Part shown: piece after piece, positions 24,921-36,596 of the stretch
Numbering within the stretch: position 1 is the first letter of the stretch
Layout: the number at the start of each line of letters is the position of its first letter
From: Cyrtodaria siliqua
Lineage: Eukaryota; Mollusca; Bivalvia; Adapedonta; Hiatellidae
DNA: 64,000 bases
Direction: 5' to 3'
NCBI GenBank assembly: GCA_037043455.1
Contig: JAWPHD010011029.1
Coordinates: 23,533-87,532 of the forward strand
Notes under the pieces: generated by a model
Told to the model about the DNA's origin: nothing
The model's database searches: none
What the model saw: only the letters and a program-made list of their open reading frames with translations
Program-made: the position numbers and the translations under genes

Positions 24921-25449
24921 CCAGTAACAGCGGAGTTCTGGCCCTTGATTTAGATAAAAATGCTATATTTTGCCTCGTTAAGACGATATGGCCTTCATTT
25001 TTTATCTGATCTTTACCAAACTTTTACAGATAAATGTTAATGTAAATGAAAGCTCGGACAAGTTTGAAAACCAGCCAGATCGGACAAGTAACAGCGGAGT
25101 TAGGGCCCTTGATTTAGTTAAAATTCTATATTTTGCCTCGATAAGATGATAGGGCCTTCATTTTTCATCCGATCTTTAACAAATTTTACCAGATTGTAAA
25201 TGTCAATAAAAGCTCGGAATAATTCTATATTTTGCCTCGTTAAGATGATAGGGCCTTCATTTTTCATCCGATCTTTAACAAATTTTACCAGATTGTTAAT
25301 GTCAATAAAAGCTCGGAAAAGTTCGAAAACAAGCCAAATCGGACAAGTAACAGCGAAGTTAGGCCCTTGATTTCGTTAAATATGCTATTTTTTTGCCTTG
25401 TTAAAGCAATAGGGCCTTCATTTTTCATCTGATCTTACCAAACTTTACC

Positions 25450-25590
25450 AGATTTTTTTTTGTTCTTTTATTATTATTTTTTATATTATATTAATTTTTC
25501 TTAAATTTTTAATTTTTATTTTTTTTGACTTTTTATTTGATTTTTTTTTTTGACTTTTTTTTATTTATTTTTATTATCGCTACTGGCCAA
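25450..25590. repeat. T-rich low-complexity expansion in a B core unit
   Basis: About 140 bases of almost pure T/A with scattered GACTTTTT and TTTTATT blocks. It sits after ACCAGA and before CTACTGGCCAAGTTCGAAAA, where other units read GTTAATGTCAATAAAAGCTC. The CTACTGGCC at its edge resembles the B hairpin arm. Confidence 0.6.
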
Positions 25591-25758
25591 GTTCGAAAAC
25601 CAGCCAAATCGGACCAGTAATGGCGGAGTTATGGCTCTTGATTTAGTTAAAAATGCTATATTTTGCCTCTTTAAGACAATAGTCACTCGCTTCATTGATG
25701 TTATAAGAGCCATATTAGCCAGTAGAGCATCCACAGACCCTCTTGGGCCTCTTGTTTT

Positions 25759-26090
25759 ACATGTTTTGTTACCATGGCAACCACATTTCTTATGCAAATC
25801 TACCCAAAAGGGGAAGTGCAAAAGTAGACCATGACACAATCATTTCTGCCAAGTTTCGAGTTTGTAGTGCCAGCCATTCTTGGGTTATCACAAAGACAAG
25901 AAGATTTCGGGATGGACCGACTTTCAGACAGACATTTGTTTTATATGTTTTACCAAGGGGAGGTGCACAACTGGACCATGACACAAACATTCCTGCCAAG
26001 TTTCGAGTTTGTAGTGCCAGCCGTTCTCGAGTTATCGCAAAGACGGAAGATTTCGGGATGGATCGACCGACAGACCGACCGACAATTGCA
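25759..26090. repeat. Two family C units, second ending in GACC tract
   Basis: The first unit starts ACATGTTTTGTTACCATGG. The second starts near 25,925 (TTGTTTTATATGTTTTACC) and ends GATGGATCGACCGACAGACC and further GACC repeats. Read on the minus strand, C therefore also begins with a GTCC/GGTC microsatellite, like the heads of A and B. This suggests C is a member of the same element class in opposite orientation. Confidence 0.65.
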
Positions 26091-26165
26091 GCCCCCCGCC
26101 CCCCCCCCACCCCCACCACCACCGCCACACCCACTATATATATATATATATATTATATATATGTA
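26091..26165. repeat. C-rich and (TA)n microsatellites
   Basis: A C/A-rich stretch (CCCCCACCCCCACCACC) is followed by (TA)n from about 26,138 to 26,162. Confidence 0.85.
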
Positions 26166-28055
26166 GTGGGTTAAGGGTTAGGTAGCACCTGAAACAATAC
26201 AGGGATGATGATTAAGATTTGTATTGAAAATGGCAAATTATGACAAAATCGACATGAATTTGTGAAGAGTTTACCAACAGGATTGCATTACAATAGAAGG
26301 ATAGAGAGAAAAAGAGATATTGTTATTATATATGTATGGGAATTTCGATATTCGGTTAAGAATTTCCTAGTCGGTATTGCATCAATGTAAGCCAATGTTA
26401 CAGAAATGAAGAATAATGTTTATCTCAGACCTGATCACAGAGCAAAATTTACGAGCAATATTTACGAACAGAGTAGTAAAAAGGTATTTTAAAAAGAATC
26501 TGGAAAAATGAGTGTATTATGATTGTGGCTTTTCCCTTTACTAATGGATAAGCATGGCTCTATCCTTGCCTGAGTACAACACGGGGTCATCTACCAAGAA
26601 ACTGAATGACATCTTTATAGATTTACAGATTATCAAGCAAACGACCAACGAACATTATATTGTGTGTGTTAGTCATAGCAAAAGAAGAGTACACCTGCCG
26701 AGGGGAGTCGAAAAGTTGTTCTACAAACAATTCATTTGTACAACGCGTGAAACGAGCTATCGGAGGACAGCACGTGTGACTATTGAGGTTTTGTTAATAG
26801 TTTGGTTGGAACATATTTTATATTTCTGTAACTCTGCCAAAAAAACATTCAACCGTAATGTCCTGACAATATGCGCTACTACTTCCGTTGAAGTTTCATG
26901 AAAATCGGGTGATAAACCTATACTGAGCAAAAAATGAAAAGTCCTACTTTTTTGCTGTATTTCCATAGGCCAGTTTTTGAGGGCGTATGATTAAAGCTTA
27001 AACAGCATTTTAATAAAACAATGTTTAACGTTTGTAAGCACACTTAAGTGCGTATTAAATATCCCATTAAACAGTTTCAAATTTGCCAAGCAATAATCTT
27101 TTATGGATGATATGGAAATATTAAAGGGAGGTAATTTGTTGAATGTTGACAATCAAAAGTTTCCATCTACACAATCTGTGTTCTGTTTTTTTGTGATTTT
27201 TTTGGTAAAGAACATATAAAGAATATTGTCTCGGACAAATTTCGGTAATTTTCTTAGATTTAATTTTTTTTTTTGTGGCCAAAATGCATGTTTTAAGAAA
27301 AAGGGGGCTAACTACCGTGTGTACTGAACTTTTCAAAAACATCTTTGTTTGGACTATTGTTGGCGGTCTATTTAATTATTCTTAAAACATCATTAATTTT
27401 TTCCTGTTTTGCTGTCTAGACAATCAGCATCAACATCAGCGGAAATTTCTTTTTTCGTTCAGTGTAAAAGAAGTTGAGCTGCAAGCTTAAGATTAGAAAA
27501 AGTTCAAAGTTCCATAAGTCCTTCACAAATCATTCAACCGCAACGTCCTGACAATATGCGCTACTAGACATCATACTTATACTTCCTATGAAGGTGTTAT
27601 AGTTAAGCTTAACTTTCTTTTTTGTTCTCTATACTATTGTAATGAAAGCCTGTGCATATTTCTGCTTAATAAATTGCGTAACAGAATTATGGCACATATC
27701 TCTAAGACTTGTTTTCATGACAATGAATACATATCTGAATTTCCATTGAATTCTTTTAAGGGGATTTTGAGATTTGATGAAACACTCAAATTTAAAAAAA
27801 TACTTAAGTTGAAAAAGGGACATAATTCTGCTTGACTGCATAATAGAATATTGGCACTTGGCTTTATACCTACCTTTTTGTCAGTCATTAGATGTTTCAA
27901 ATTTCATAAAATTCCTTGAAGGGGTTCGCGGTGATGAAAAATTAAATAGTTATATAAATAAAAAGCGGACAATTCTGTTTATAAGAGTTATGGCAGACCT
28001 TTTAGTATTTTACATTGATTGTAACGAAAGCTCTATGCACTTATTATAATCACTC
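26166..28055. other. Non-coding stretch, one internal repeated segment
   Basis: No recognised gene. The 115-residue frame at 26,554-26,901 has no family resemblance. A segment near 26,845-26,880 (GTCCTGACAATATGCGCTAC with its CATTCAACCG lead) recurs at about 27,531-27,566, showing old duplicated repeat material. Confidence 0.45.
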
Positions 28056-28203
28056 TCGATGTCTTCCTGGGTAGAACGAATACTAAGCCAATGCAGATAA
28101 AATGTCTTGCTCAGGGACACAACACATATGGTCATGCCGCGGATCGAACCGACGACTTTTTGATCCTGGGTCCAACGCTCTACCACTAGATCACAGCGCT
28201 CTA
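28056..28203 (-). mobile_element. tRNA-derived SINE-like relic
   Basis: Minus-strand sequence GCGCTGTGATCTAGTGGTAG (A-box) and GTCGGTTCGATCC (B-box, 28,139-28,151) forms a tRNA-like head. A short body with CCTGAGCAAGACATTTTATC follows. No convincing acceptor stem or target duplication was found, so it is a SINE head or fragment rather than a tRNA gene. Confidence 0.6.
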
Positions 28204-28398
28204 CTTCAGGCCTTTGTATGTCAGTGAATACAAGTGTAAAGTTCCATACAAGTGTAAAGTTCCATTGAATTGCTTCATAACCCATAAGTAATTTAGAGTT
28301 TGATCTTTGACCTATTAGTGTGGCATTGACTTTTGATGTGCAGACCTGATTCTTGCACGTAACACCTTCTCATTGTGCTGAACATTTCTATATATTAG

Positions 28399-28659
28399 AG
28401 GTCACTCCTCAGTTTCGCACGAATGTCCAATGATGTAAATCAGAAATAAATCAACTAAGCATCTTTTAGGTCCATGGATGGTATTTATAATAATTATGAA
28501 GTGCATGTTTGATGTTTTTTTTCAGTTGAGTATTAAGTTTATTTTGGTGTATTGGAATATGCATTCTATGGGTTTTTAGAGGCTATAAATAGAAAAATGC
28601 GGAACTATCAAAAACTTCCAAAAAGTAGGTAAAATGGCTTATTTTGACCAGGACCCGTT
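28399..28659 (+). mobile_element. TTAA-type MITE copy 3, left half
   Basis: Starts AGGTCACTCCTCAGTTTCGC after TTAG and follows the long copy at 22,496 up to CCAAAAAGTAGGTAAAATGG and CTTATTTTGACC. Homology then stops because of a 3.4-kb insertion and resumes at 32,036. Confidence 0.8.
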
Positions 28660-29173
28660 TATATTACAGTATCTGAGTCCCCGCACATAGCTAGACAATA
28701 CCATACTGAAAAAAATGGCTATGGACCCACGCCAGATTTTTCAAAATGGCCACCATTTTCAAAATGGCCGCCAATTACGTAATAAATAATCAGTTGAACC
28801 TATTTGTATCGGGTTTTAACAACATATATTATGGCAATCGCAACAAATTCCGGAAAATGATATACAAAGGGTCTTGAAATACAATCTGGGTATATTTTAA
28901 GTTCAAAATGGTTACCGTTTGGTAAAAGGTTTGTACTAAAGGCATATCACTCCGACGTCAACACTTTAAAATAGGCACCACCAAATCGTCCCCATGGCGT
29001 AACAGTACCAGCACTTTCCAATATCACTTAGATCTTAACAACCTACTTAATTTAAAGTACTAACCTATACTATATATCAAAATGTAGATAATAAGTCGTG
29101 TTTCTTTCGATTGTTAACATGTCAATCAACGGCCGTTAGTTGGTGGTGTCACGGTGTTGAAGTTCTGTTGCTA
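28660..29173. other. Inserted non-coding DNA left of family-A copy 4
   Basis: Part of the DNA that splits MITE copy 3. It contains AAAATGGCCACCATTTTC and AAAATGGCCGCCAATTAC, a local repeat. No gene seen. Confidence 0.45.
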
Positions 29174-31917
29174 TTTTTAGCCCTTCTGATCAGAGATCAG
29201 CAGAGCTTATGCCGTGGTGCTGCGTCCGTCGTCCGTCTGTCTGTCCGTCCGTAAACTTTATTGTAGCGACTACTCCTCTGAAACTACTTGACAAATTTTC
29301 ATGAAACTTTAAAGAAATGTTGCCCATGAAGTCTAGTTGATCCTAGCAAATATTCATGTTGATGTGAAATCCAAGATGGCCACCAAATCTAAAAATAGAT
29401 TTTTAAAATACAAGTTTGTAGCGACTACTTCTTGAAAACTCTAAGTGATATTGATATGGGACTTTTTCTAAAATGATCAGCATGACATGATGTTGGTCCT
29501 TGTCGAAAATCGTTTTGATTCGACGTTAAACATGGCTGCCAGCGGCCATCTTTATTTACATAGAGTTATTTAGTAAAAACTTGTAGTGACTACTTCTCTG
29601 AAACTACTCGACAGATTTCCATGAAACGTCACAGGAATGTTGCTCTTGATGTCTAAATGATCCTATCAAAATTTCAGGTCGGCCGGAAATTAAGATGGCC
29701 GCCACGGCTAAAAATAATTTTTCAAAATACAAGTTTGTAGCGACTACTTCTTGAAAACTATAAGTGATATTGATATGCGTCTTTTCCTAAAATGATCAGT
29801 ATGACATGATGTTGATCCTTGTCAAAAATTATTTTGATTTGACATTAAACATAGCCGCCAGCGGCCATCTTTGTTTACATAGAGTTATAAAATGAAAACT
29901 TGTAGCGACTACTCCTCTGAAACTACTTGACGGATTTTCATGAAACTTCACATGAATGTTGCTCTTGATGTCTAATTGATCCAAGCAAACCTTCAGGTCG
30001 GCCGGAAATTCAAGATGGCCGCAACGGCTAAAAATAGATTTTCAAAAAACAAGTTTATGGCGACTACTTCTTGAAAATTATAAGTGATATTGATATTGGA
30101 CTTTTTCTAAAATGATCAGCATGTCATGATGTTGGCTCTTGTCGAAAATCGCTTTGATTTGATGTTAAACATGGCTGTCAGCGGCCATCTTTGTTTACAT
30201 AGAGTTATCTAGTAAAAACTTGTAGCGACTACTCCTCTGTAACTACTCGACGGATTTTCATTAAACTTTACAGGAAAGTTGCTTTTCATGTCTAATTGAT
30301 CCTAGCAAAACTTCAGTTCGGCCGAAAATTCAAAATGGCCGCCACGGCTAAAAATAGATTTTCAAAAAACAAGTTTATGGCGACTACTTCTTGAAAATTA
30401 TAAGTGATATTGATATGGGACTTTTTCTAAAATGATCAGCATGTCATGATGTTGGCTCTTGTCGAAAATCGATTTGATTCGACGTTAAACATGTCTGCCA
30501 GTGGCCATCTTTGTTTACATAGAGTTATATAGTAAAAACTTGTAGTGACTACTCCTCTGAAACTACTTAGCGGATTTTCATGAAACTTTACAGGAATGTT
30601 GCTCTTGATGTCTAATTGATCCTAGCAAAATTTCAGGTCGGCCAGAAATTCAAGATGGCCGCCACAGCTAAAAATAGATTTTTAAAAAATAAGTTTGTAG
30701 CGACTACTTCTTGAAAACTATAAGTGATATTGATATGGGACTTTTTCTAAAATGATCAGCATGACGTGATGTTGATCCTAGTCAAACATTATTTTGATTC
30801 GACGTTAAACATGGCTGACAGTGGCCATTTATTTTACATAGAATTATATAGTAAACACTTGTAGCGACTACTCCTCTGAAACTACTTGACGGATATTCAT
30901 GAAACTTCACACGAATGTTGCTCTTGATGTCTAGTTGATCCTAGAAAAATTTAAGGCTGGCCGAAAATTCAAGATGGCCGCCACGGCTAAAAATAGATTT
31001 AAAATAAATAAATTTGTAGCGACTACTTCTTGAAAACTGTAAGTGATATTGATATGGAACGTTTTCTAAAATGATCAGCATTACCTTATGTTGATCCTTG
31101 TTGAAATTTATTTCGATGCTACTTTAAACATGGCCGCTAGCGGCCATCTTCGTTTACATAGATTTATATAGTACCAACTTAAGCGACTACTTCTCTGAAA
31201 CTACTTGACACATTTTTATGAAACTTCACAGGAATGTTGCTCTTGATGTCTAATTGATCCAGGATTTTTTTTAGGTCGGCCGGAAATTCAAGATGGCCAC
31301 CATGGCTAAAAACAGATTTTTAAAAAAAGTTTGTAGCGACTAGTTCTTGAAAACTGTAAGTGATATTGATATGGGACTTTTTCTAAAATGATGAGCATGA
31401 CATGATGTTGATCCTTGTCGAAAATTGTTTTGATTCGACATTAAACATGGGCGCCAGTGGCCATTTTTGTTTACATAGAGTTTGTATAGTAACAATTTGT
31501 AGCGACTACTCCTCTGAAACTACTTGGCGTATTTTGATGAACCTTCACAGGAATGTTGCTCTTGATGTCTAGTTGATCCTAGCAAAATTTCAGATCGGCC
31601 GGAAATTTAAGATGGCCACCACGGCTAAACATATATTTTTAAAAACAAGTTTGTAGCGACTATTTCTTGAAAACTGTAAGTGATATTGATATGGGACTTT
31701 TTCTGAAACGAACCTTGTCGAAAGTTATTTTGATTCGACTTTAAACATGGCCGCCAGTGGCCATCTTTGTTTACCTAGAGTTATATAGTAAAAACTTCAA
31801 CTTGTAGCGACTACTCCTCCGAAACTACTTGACAGATTTTTATGAAACTTCACAGGAATGCTGATCTAGCTACCAAACTCTATCAGTAGAGCTTCAAGGT
31901 CATTGACCTCTTGTTAT
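29174..31917 (+). mobile_element. Hairpin-headed element family A, copy 4 (about 8 cores)
   Basis: The longest A copy. Head: T-run, AGCCCTTCTGATC, AGA, GATCAGCAGAGCT, TTATGCCG, then CGTCCGTCGTCCGTCTG. About eight core units of about 320 bases follow; for example GACTACTCCTCTG recurs at about 30,226, 30,546 and 30,867. The 3' end is TATCAGTAGAGCT, hairpin AGGTCATTGACCT, CTTGTTAT. The two half-cores within each unit (TACTCCTCTGAAACTAC and TACTTCTTGAAAAC) are diverged duplicates, so 320 is a dimer of about 160. Confidence 0.85.
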
Positions 31918-32035
31918 ATTTTAGCTATGGTCATGTGACAAATTATCATGTGACCGCAGACTACTTTCTAAGACGTTGACAGAGGTCAATGTAATGGCCT
32001 CTGGGAGAGATTGAGCTTCCACATTGGATGATCTC
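31918..32035. other. Right flank inside the MITE-3 insertion
   Basis: Short unassigned DNA with TTAGCTATGGTCATGTG, ending CTCTGAACC where MITE homology resumes. The GAACC here and GACC at 28,656-28,659 could be a degraded target duplication. Confidence 0.4.
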
Positions 32036-32436
32036 TGAACCGGGGTGATCAGCATGGAATAACTTTTGAAAAAGCCGACGAAGGTGTGCAAAATTTTGCA
32101 TTTCATGATATGCAAGAGCATTATGAGTGCAGAAATGACCCTGATATGCTTAGGAAAAAAATATTTTTATTTTATTTATTGACATTGAAATATTGCTAAA
32201 ATTGCTTTTTTAGCATGTTGTGAGAGTTGGGGTAATCTTAAAGAAATGGGACTAAAGTTGTACAGAAAATGCTTTTTGATACTTTTATTTGGTATGGAAA
32301 CATGGGTAATTGTATTGTCATCTAAGAAACATACGACACAATAATGGCGTGATTTATTTTTGCTCAAGGATTCAGGCTAAGTGCTTGTCATGGGTTGGAT
32401 TATTGAGAAATGTACCTTAAAATGTGGAGTGCCCCC
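32036..32436 (+). mobile_element. TTAA-type MITE copy 3, right half
   Basis: Resumes with GGGGTGATCAGCATGGAATA and continues collinearly with MITE2 to GTGGAGTGCCCCC, followed by TTAA at 32,437-32,440. With the left half it makes an about 660-bp element split by a later insertion. Confidence 0.8.
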
Positions 32437-32440
32437 TTAA

Positions 32441-32906
32441 CATCCCATTTATAGTTTAGGAATTACTAACGGAGACATGTTTTTAGTTGATCTTCGACCT
32501 TAAATTGTTGACACTGACCTTTGGGGTAATGACCTGATTCTTGCACGTGACATACCTGCTCATTGTACCTAACGTTTGTGTTAAGTTTCATCAAATTCCA
32601 TTCAGTACTTTCAAAGCTATGTTTGATTCATTTGACCTCAAAGTTAAACATTGACCTCTAAGGTAAGGACCGGATTCTTGCGCGTTACACTCCTTCTCAT
32701 AGTTATTGACATGTGTGCGAAGTTTCATGACATATTCCATTCATTATGTCATAATTGTGTAGTTGCAACATCATGCTTCACAATCTGGCAGGGTCGGCAT
32801 GAAGGCAGGGTTGGCATGAAAGCAGGATCGGCATTAAGGCAGGGTCGGCATGAAGGAATTTATTAAAAATTGAAACTACTGACAAGTGGTCAGTTAGCAT
32901 ATGCGT
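32441..32906. repeat. Unassigned repeat-like DNA and a short tandem array
   Basis: 32,441-32,760 alternates TGACCT/TTGACC blocks with GATTCTTGCACGTGACA and GATTCTTGCGCGTTACA, which looks like two diverged core units of another bivalve repeat. At about 32,789-32,855 GGCAGGGTCGGCATGAA repeats four times. Confidence 0.55.
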
Positions 32907-33158
32907 TTAGGGGCGACAAACACGGTATTGAAATCGTTTGCATCTAAAAACGACGGCAAACATGTCCTTCTCAATTTGCGCATAATTTAGTTCAGAAGCG
33001 GTCAAGGACTTGAAGCATTGGTTATTGATTTTCCTTCTTGCATGATAGTAACAATGAGACCAAATTTCTGTAATGGCTGCAATGTCATTCATGTTGTAAT
33101 TTTTTGCTAAATGTGATGTTTGTATATGTAACCATGGGGGTAAACTCAACAACTCCAA
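32907..33158 (-). pseudogene. Ty3/gypsy RNase H fragment
   Basis: Within an 83-residue minus-strand frame, residues about 50-76 read SLTASELNYAQIEKDMFAVV followed by FRCKRF. This matches the RNase H segment around the catalytic Glu in Ty3/gypsy pol. The preceding residues do not fit, so only about 80 bases are recognisable. Orientation is opposite to the pol at 41.6-45.0 kb. It could be a remnant of a minus-strand element whose LTR is the arm at 37,800-38,322 (inference). Confidence 0.6.
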
Positions 33159-33235
33159 TCCATGATTTAGGGTTCTTTATATACGGGTATTATAAAGCCT
33201 GCAATATATACAAACATCACATTTAACAAACAATT
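33058..33235. repeat. Short inverted repeat whose right arm is split by a LINE
   Basis: TACAAACATCACATTTAACA (from about 33,209) and, after the LINE, CATGAATGACATTGCAGCC (from about 37,758) together form the complement of 33,062-33,128. An about 70-bp inverted duplication existed before the LINE inserted in its right arm. Confidence 0.7.
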
Positions 33236-33269
33236 ACAATATTACATACATTTTATAATTATAATGTTT

Positions 33270-33780
33270 CGAGTTGCGTCCTGAATAATGGCCATTGTTC
33301 TGAGCTTTTCCCTATTGAACGCGGTGTCCGACAGGGAGATCCTCTTTCTCCATATCTTTTTATCATTTAAGTGCTGCCTTGAAAAATCACCCTGATATTA
33401 AAGGTATTCGAATAAAAGATTCAGAATATGTATTAAATCAATATGCGGATGACTCCTCTCTATTTCTAGAAGATGATGAAATTTCTCTTAATACTGCACT
33501 TCAGTTAGTAGATAAGTTTGCTCAGGATTAAAAGCAAACTTCGATAAAACTCAAATTATATGGATAGGCTCAAAAAAAGGTTGTCGTGACAAAATCCGTA
33601 CTGAGAAACCAGTTATATGGAACTTCAAAGGCAATTTTAAACTATTAGGGATAACATACTTAGAATAGATAACTTAGAAAAAGACAATTATTTTATAAAC
33701 AACTACCTCACTAAACTTACAAAAAATAAAAGTATGCTGAACGATTGGTCCTTCAGAAATCTTACCTTTATTGGCAATAA
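33270..33780 (+). pseudogene. LINE RT fragment
   Basis: In shifting frames the sequence gives LFPIERGVRQGDPLSPYLF (about 33,305-33,361) and NQYADDSSLFLEDDEIS (about 33,439-33,489, the catalytic Asp pair). A KTQIIWIGSKKG-like segment and YFINNYLTKLTKNKSMLNDW (from about 33,691) follow. These are consecutive RT blocks of an L1/Tx1-type ORF2. At least two frame changes are needed. Confidence 0.78.
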
Positions 33781-33784
33781 AAAC

Positions 33785-36596
33785 ACTCGATCTTCCTTTG
33801 AGCCGGAATATTTTGTTTTCATTTCTTGAAAGCCGGGATTTTTTCGCCTAATACACTGGCCAGATTTTTTTTTTTCGTGAACTTGAAAGCCAGAATATTT
33901 TTTTTTAAGTTTTACTATTCGTAGAATAAGAAGAACTGCTGTATATCTACTCAACGTCTGCGTCGTCAGGTTGGTTTTCAGTTGTTAGCCAAGTCCTGTT
34001 ATTTCAGCAACCACTGGTCAGTGAAACTTGAAATATGTCATCAGTACCATCAAGGACACTGGTAGACACAGGTTCCATAACTCTGTTTGGCATTTAAGCA
34101 AAAGCATGTTTTTTTATTACTTTGAATTTCTGGTTAAAGTTCTTTTTTGACAAAGTCCATTTATTTTAACAACTTAAAGTCGTACATCAACAAAACTTCA
34201 GTAAAGCTTGGAATATCAAGGGCACTAGTAGACACATGCTCCATATTAACTCTGTATTGCATTTAAGCAAATTTATGTTTTTTTGTTCGACTTCAAAATG
34301 CTGGTTAAAATTTTTAGGCAAGTCCTTTATTTCAATAGGTGATTGTTAATTATTAATACAACTTCAGTAAAGGTGAATGCTAGCAGACACATGTTCCATA
34401 ACTCTGTATTGCATTTTAGCAAAATTATGGCCCTTTTTCTGGATAAATATTTTCTGTATTGTATTTTAGAAAATGTGTAGCCTATACTTTTCGACTTAGA
34501 ATTGCTTTTATTTTATTTGTTGGCAAGTCCATTTATTTCAGTACCAACTAGCCATATATGTCAGCCAAAGGAGCTTTACAAGTGTCATCACTTACAGACA
34601 CAATCATGTTTCGTAACTTTTTATTTATTTTAGCCAGATGATATTTTCTTTTTCAAGTTAGAGTTTCAGTTAAAGTTTTTTAAGCAGCTCTATATATTTC
34701 AATAAAACCACTGCATACATCCAATAACAATGGCAAGCCTGTATATATCATTAGCCCCATAAACCACAAACCTTCCCCAGACAGACAAATAGTTATTCTA
34801 TTCTTCAGTTACCATGTCTGCATCCATACTGTTCTCTTCCATTCACTTCCCAACACCCTCCTCTCAACCCTCATCTCCAATGAAAATATTGTATTATTTC
34901 TGTGTTTTTTTCCCTATTCAGTAACACTTCACTTCCCCTCCCCACCCTCTTCAAGTTCATATTCTTTCTGGGGTACTGAAGGTCTTGCTTTGATATTTGG
35001 TATATATGTTCATTGACCACCCCCACCCCGCACCCCCTACACCCTACCTCAGTCGCCACCACCTATTAACCTCCACAATTAAGACTTGGTTGGTGAGACA
35101 GAAGTGTCAGTGACCTTGTTTAAAATTGACCTTGAATAGTGGAGAATGCTGTCCTTTCGATAGCTCTTTTGATTAATATGGATCTTTCCATGTAACTTCA
35201 TGTGCTGGTGTTAATATTTAGTTATGCTTGTACTTGTCTGCTTTCTATGTGAGCCCCTTTTTTCTCTTCTGAATTATGAATTGATTGTATGTTTTGTTTG
35301 GTAGGGGACCGAATTGTAATGGGCAATGACTACCATGTTCCATACCATTCTTATTAACACTGGCTTTGTCTGTAACCTGGCATTGCATGTGGCTTAAGCT
35401 GCTTCTTAAGTCCATTTACTTGTTGATGATATTCACAAATTCCATCGCATAAGTACCAGGACCCTTGTATTGTAATACTATAATGACCACTGCATACTAC
35501 ATTGATTACTAACATGACCAAAGTACATCACATCTATAATTAACTGTCATGGCTACTCTTTACCTCATTTTCTGCTACCATGACCACTGCATATTGCAAG
35601 TATTACTATCATGACCACTGTATATCACATTTAGTACTACCATGACTACTAAAAGAACCATCCGCAAAAAAGTGTTTGCTAGGTGCTGAGAATAGTGATT
35701 TTGAACAGAGAGAAGTGACCATGTATTTTAAAGGAAAATTTAGCAGAACCAAATATCTTTTTCAGTATAATAAAATAAATAGCCTTAGAAGGTTGACAAA
35801 TGTTCACTGTCACCCTCACAGGATTGCAATATTTACATACTACCATGACCAATGTATACCACATTTAGGCCATTATTTTTTATTATTTTTAAGAACCATC
35901 AAGACAGAGAATAGCTGTAGGAGGAAGGGAACACTTCCCTAAGGAAAAATAAAAAACCTTATTTCGTTTTGTCGTAGGAGGGTTCGTAAAACAAATTATC
36001 AAAACATAATGGCCTTATAACAACCATGACTTATGTATACCACATTAATTATAACCATGAATATCATGTTCGTTACTACCATGATCAATATATATCAAAT
36101 TACTACCATGATCACTTTATAACACTTTGTACAACACATTAACTGCCACCATTGCCAGTGTATACTACATTTATAACTGCCATGACTAATGTATACCACA
36201 TGCATTACTACCATGATCTATGCACATCACATTTATTACAACCATGAATACTATCACTGTCTTCTTCAACTCATTTCAACTTGAGATTTCAATAAACTTA
36301 TGAGCAGAAGTTGTGGATGTAGCCAGATTGTGGTTAAACATATCCATGTTAAATCCAGTGGCTTATGAAGTAGATCTACATTTATCTTATTGACTGAAGA
36401 TGGAGCCAGATTTTTTTCCTCTAATTGGACTCGGAGCCAGATTATTTTTTTCCAACAATATGAGGGACTGTTTATTTTTTTTCCTTCAAGTCAGAGTCAG
36501 GATATTTTTTTCCAGCAATTCAAGGGCCAGAATATTTTTTCAAAAATAATCCCAGGCCCCACCCCCCCCCCCCCCCCCACCCCCACCCACCCCCGA
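33785..36596. other. Foreign DNA inside the LINE, degenerate repeats
   Basis: Both edges carry related pieces: AAGCCAGAATATTTTTTTTT on the left and GGGCCAGAATATTTTTTC on the right. 34,000-34,700 is a degenerate about 160-200-bp tandem repeat with AACTCTGTATTGCATTT recurring. 35,450-36,280 is a degenerate about 30-bp repeat with ACTACCATGACCA and GTATACCACATTTA blocks. A C tract lies at about 36,559-36,578. No gene recognised. Confidence 0.6.

Larger units (their letters stand above)
23201..25758 (+). mobile_element. Hairpin-headed element family B with about 162-bp core repeats
   Basis: The head is T-run, AGCTCTACTGGTC, a loop region, GACCACCAGCAGAGCT, TTATGGG and a GTCC-rich tract. More than ten core units of about 162 bases follow, marked by TATTTTGCCTCGTTAAGAC, AGGGCCTTCATTTTTCATC and AACAGCGGAGTTATGGCCC. 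The 3' end is GCCAGTAGAGC, an imperfect hairpin ACCC-TCTT-GGGC, then CTTGTTTT at 25,751-25,758. It contains a second B head (24,116), a SINE (24,650-24,920) and a T-rich expansion (25,450-25,590). Open frames such as 23,730-24,188 are by-products of the core repeat. Confidence 0.85.

Noticed and set aside
26554..26901. 115-residue plus-strand frame
   Set aside because: No recognisable family. It overlaps a segment repeated at 27.5 kb, so probably repeat-derived.
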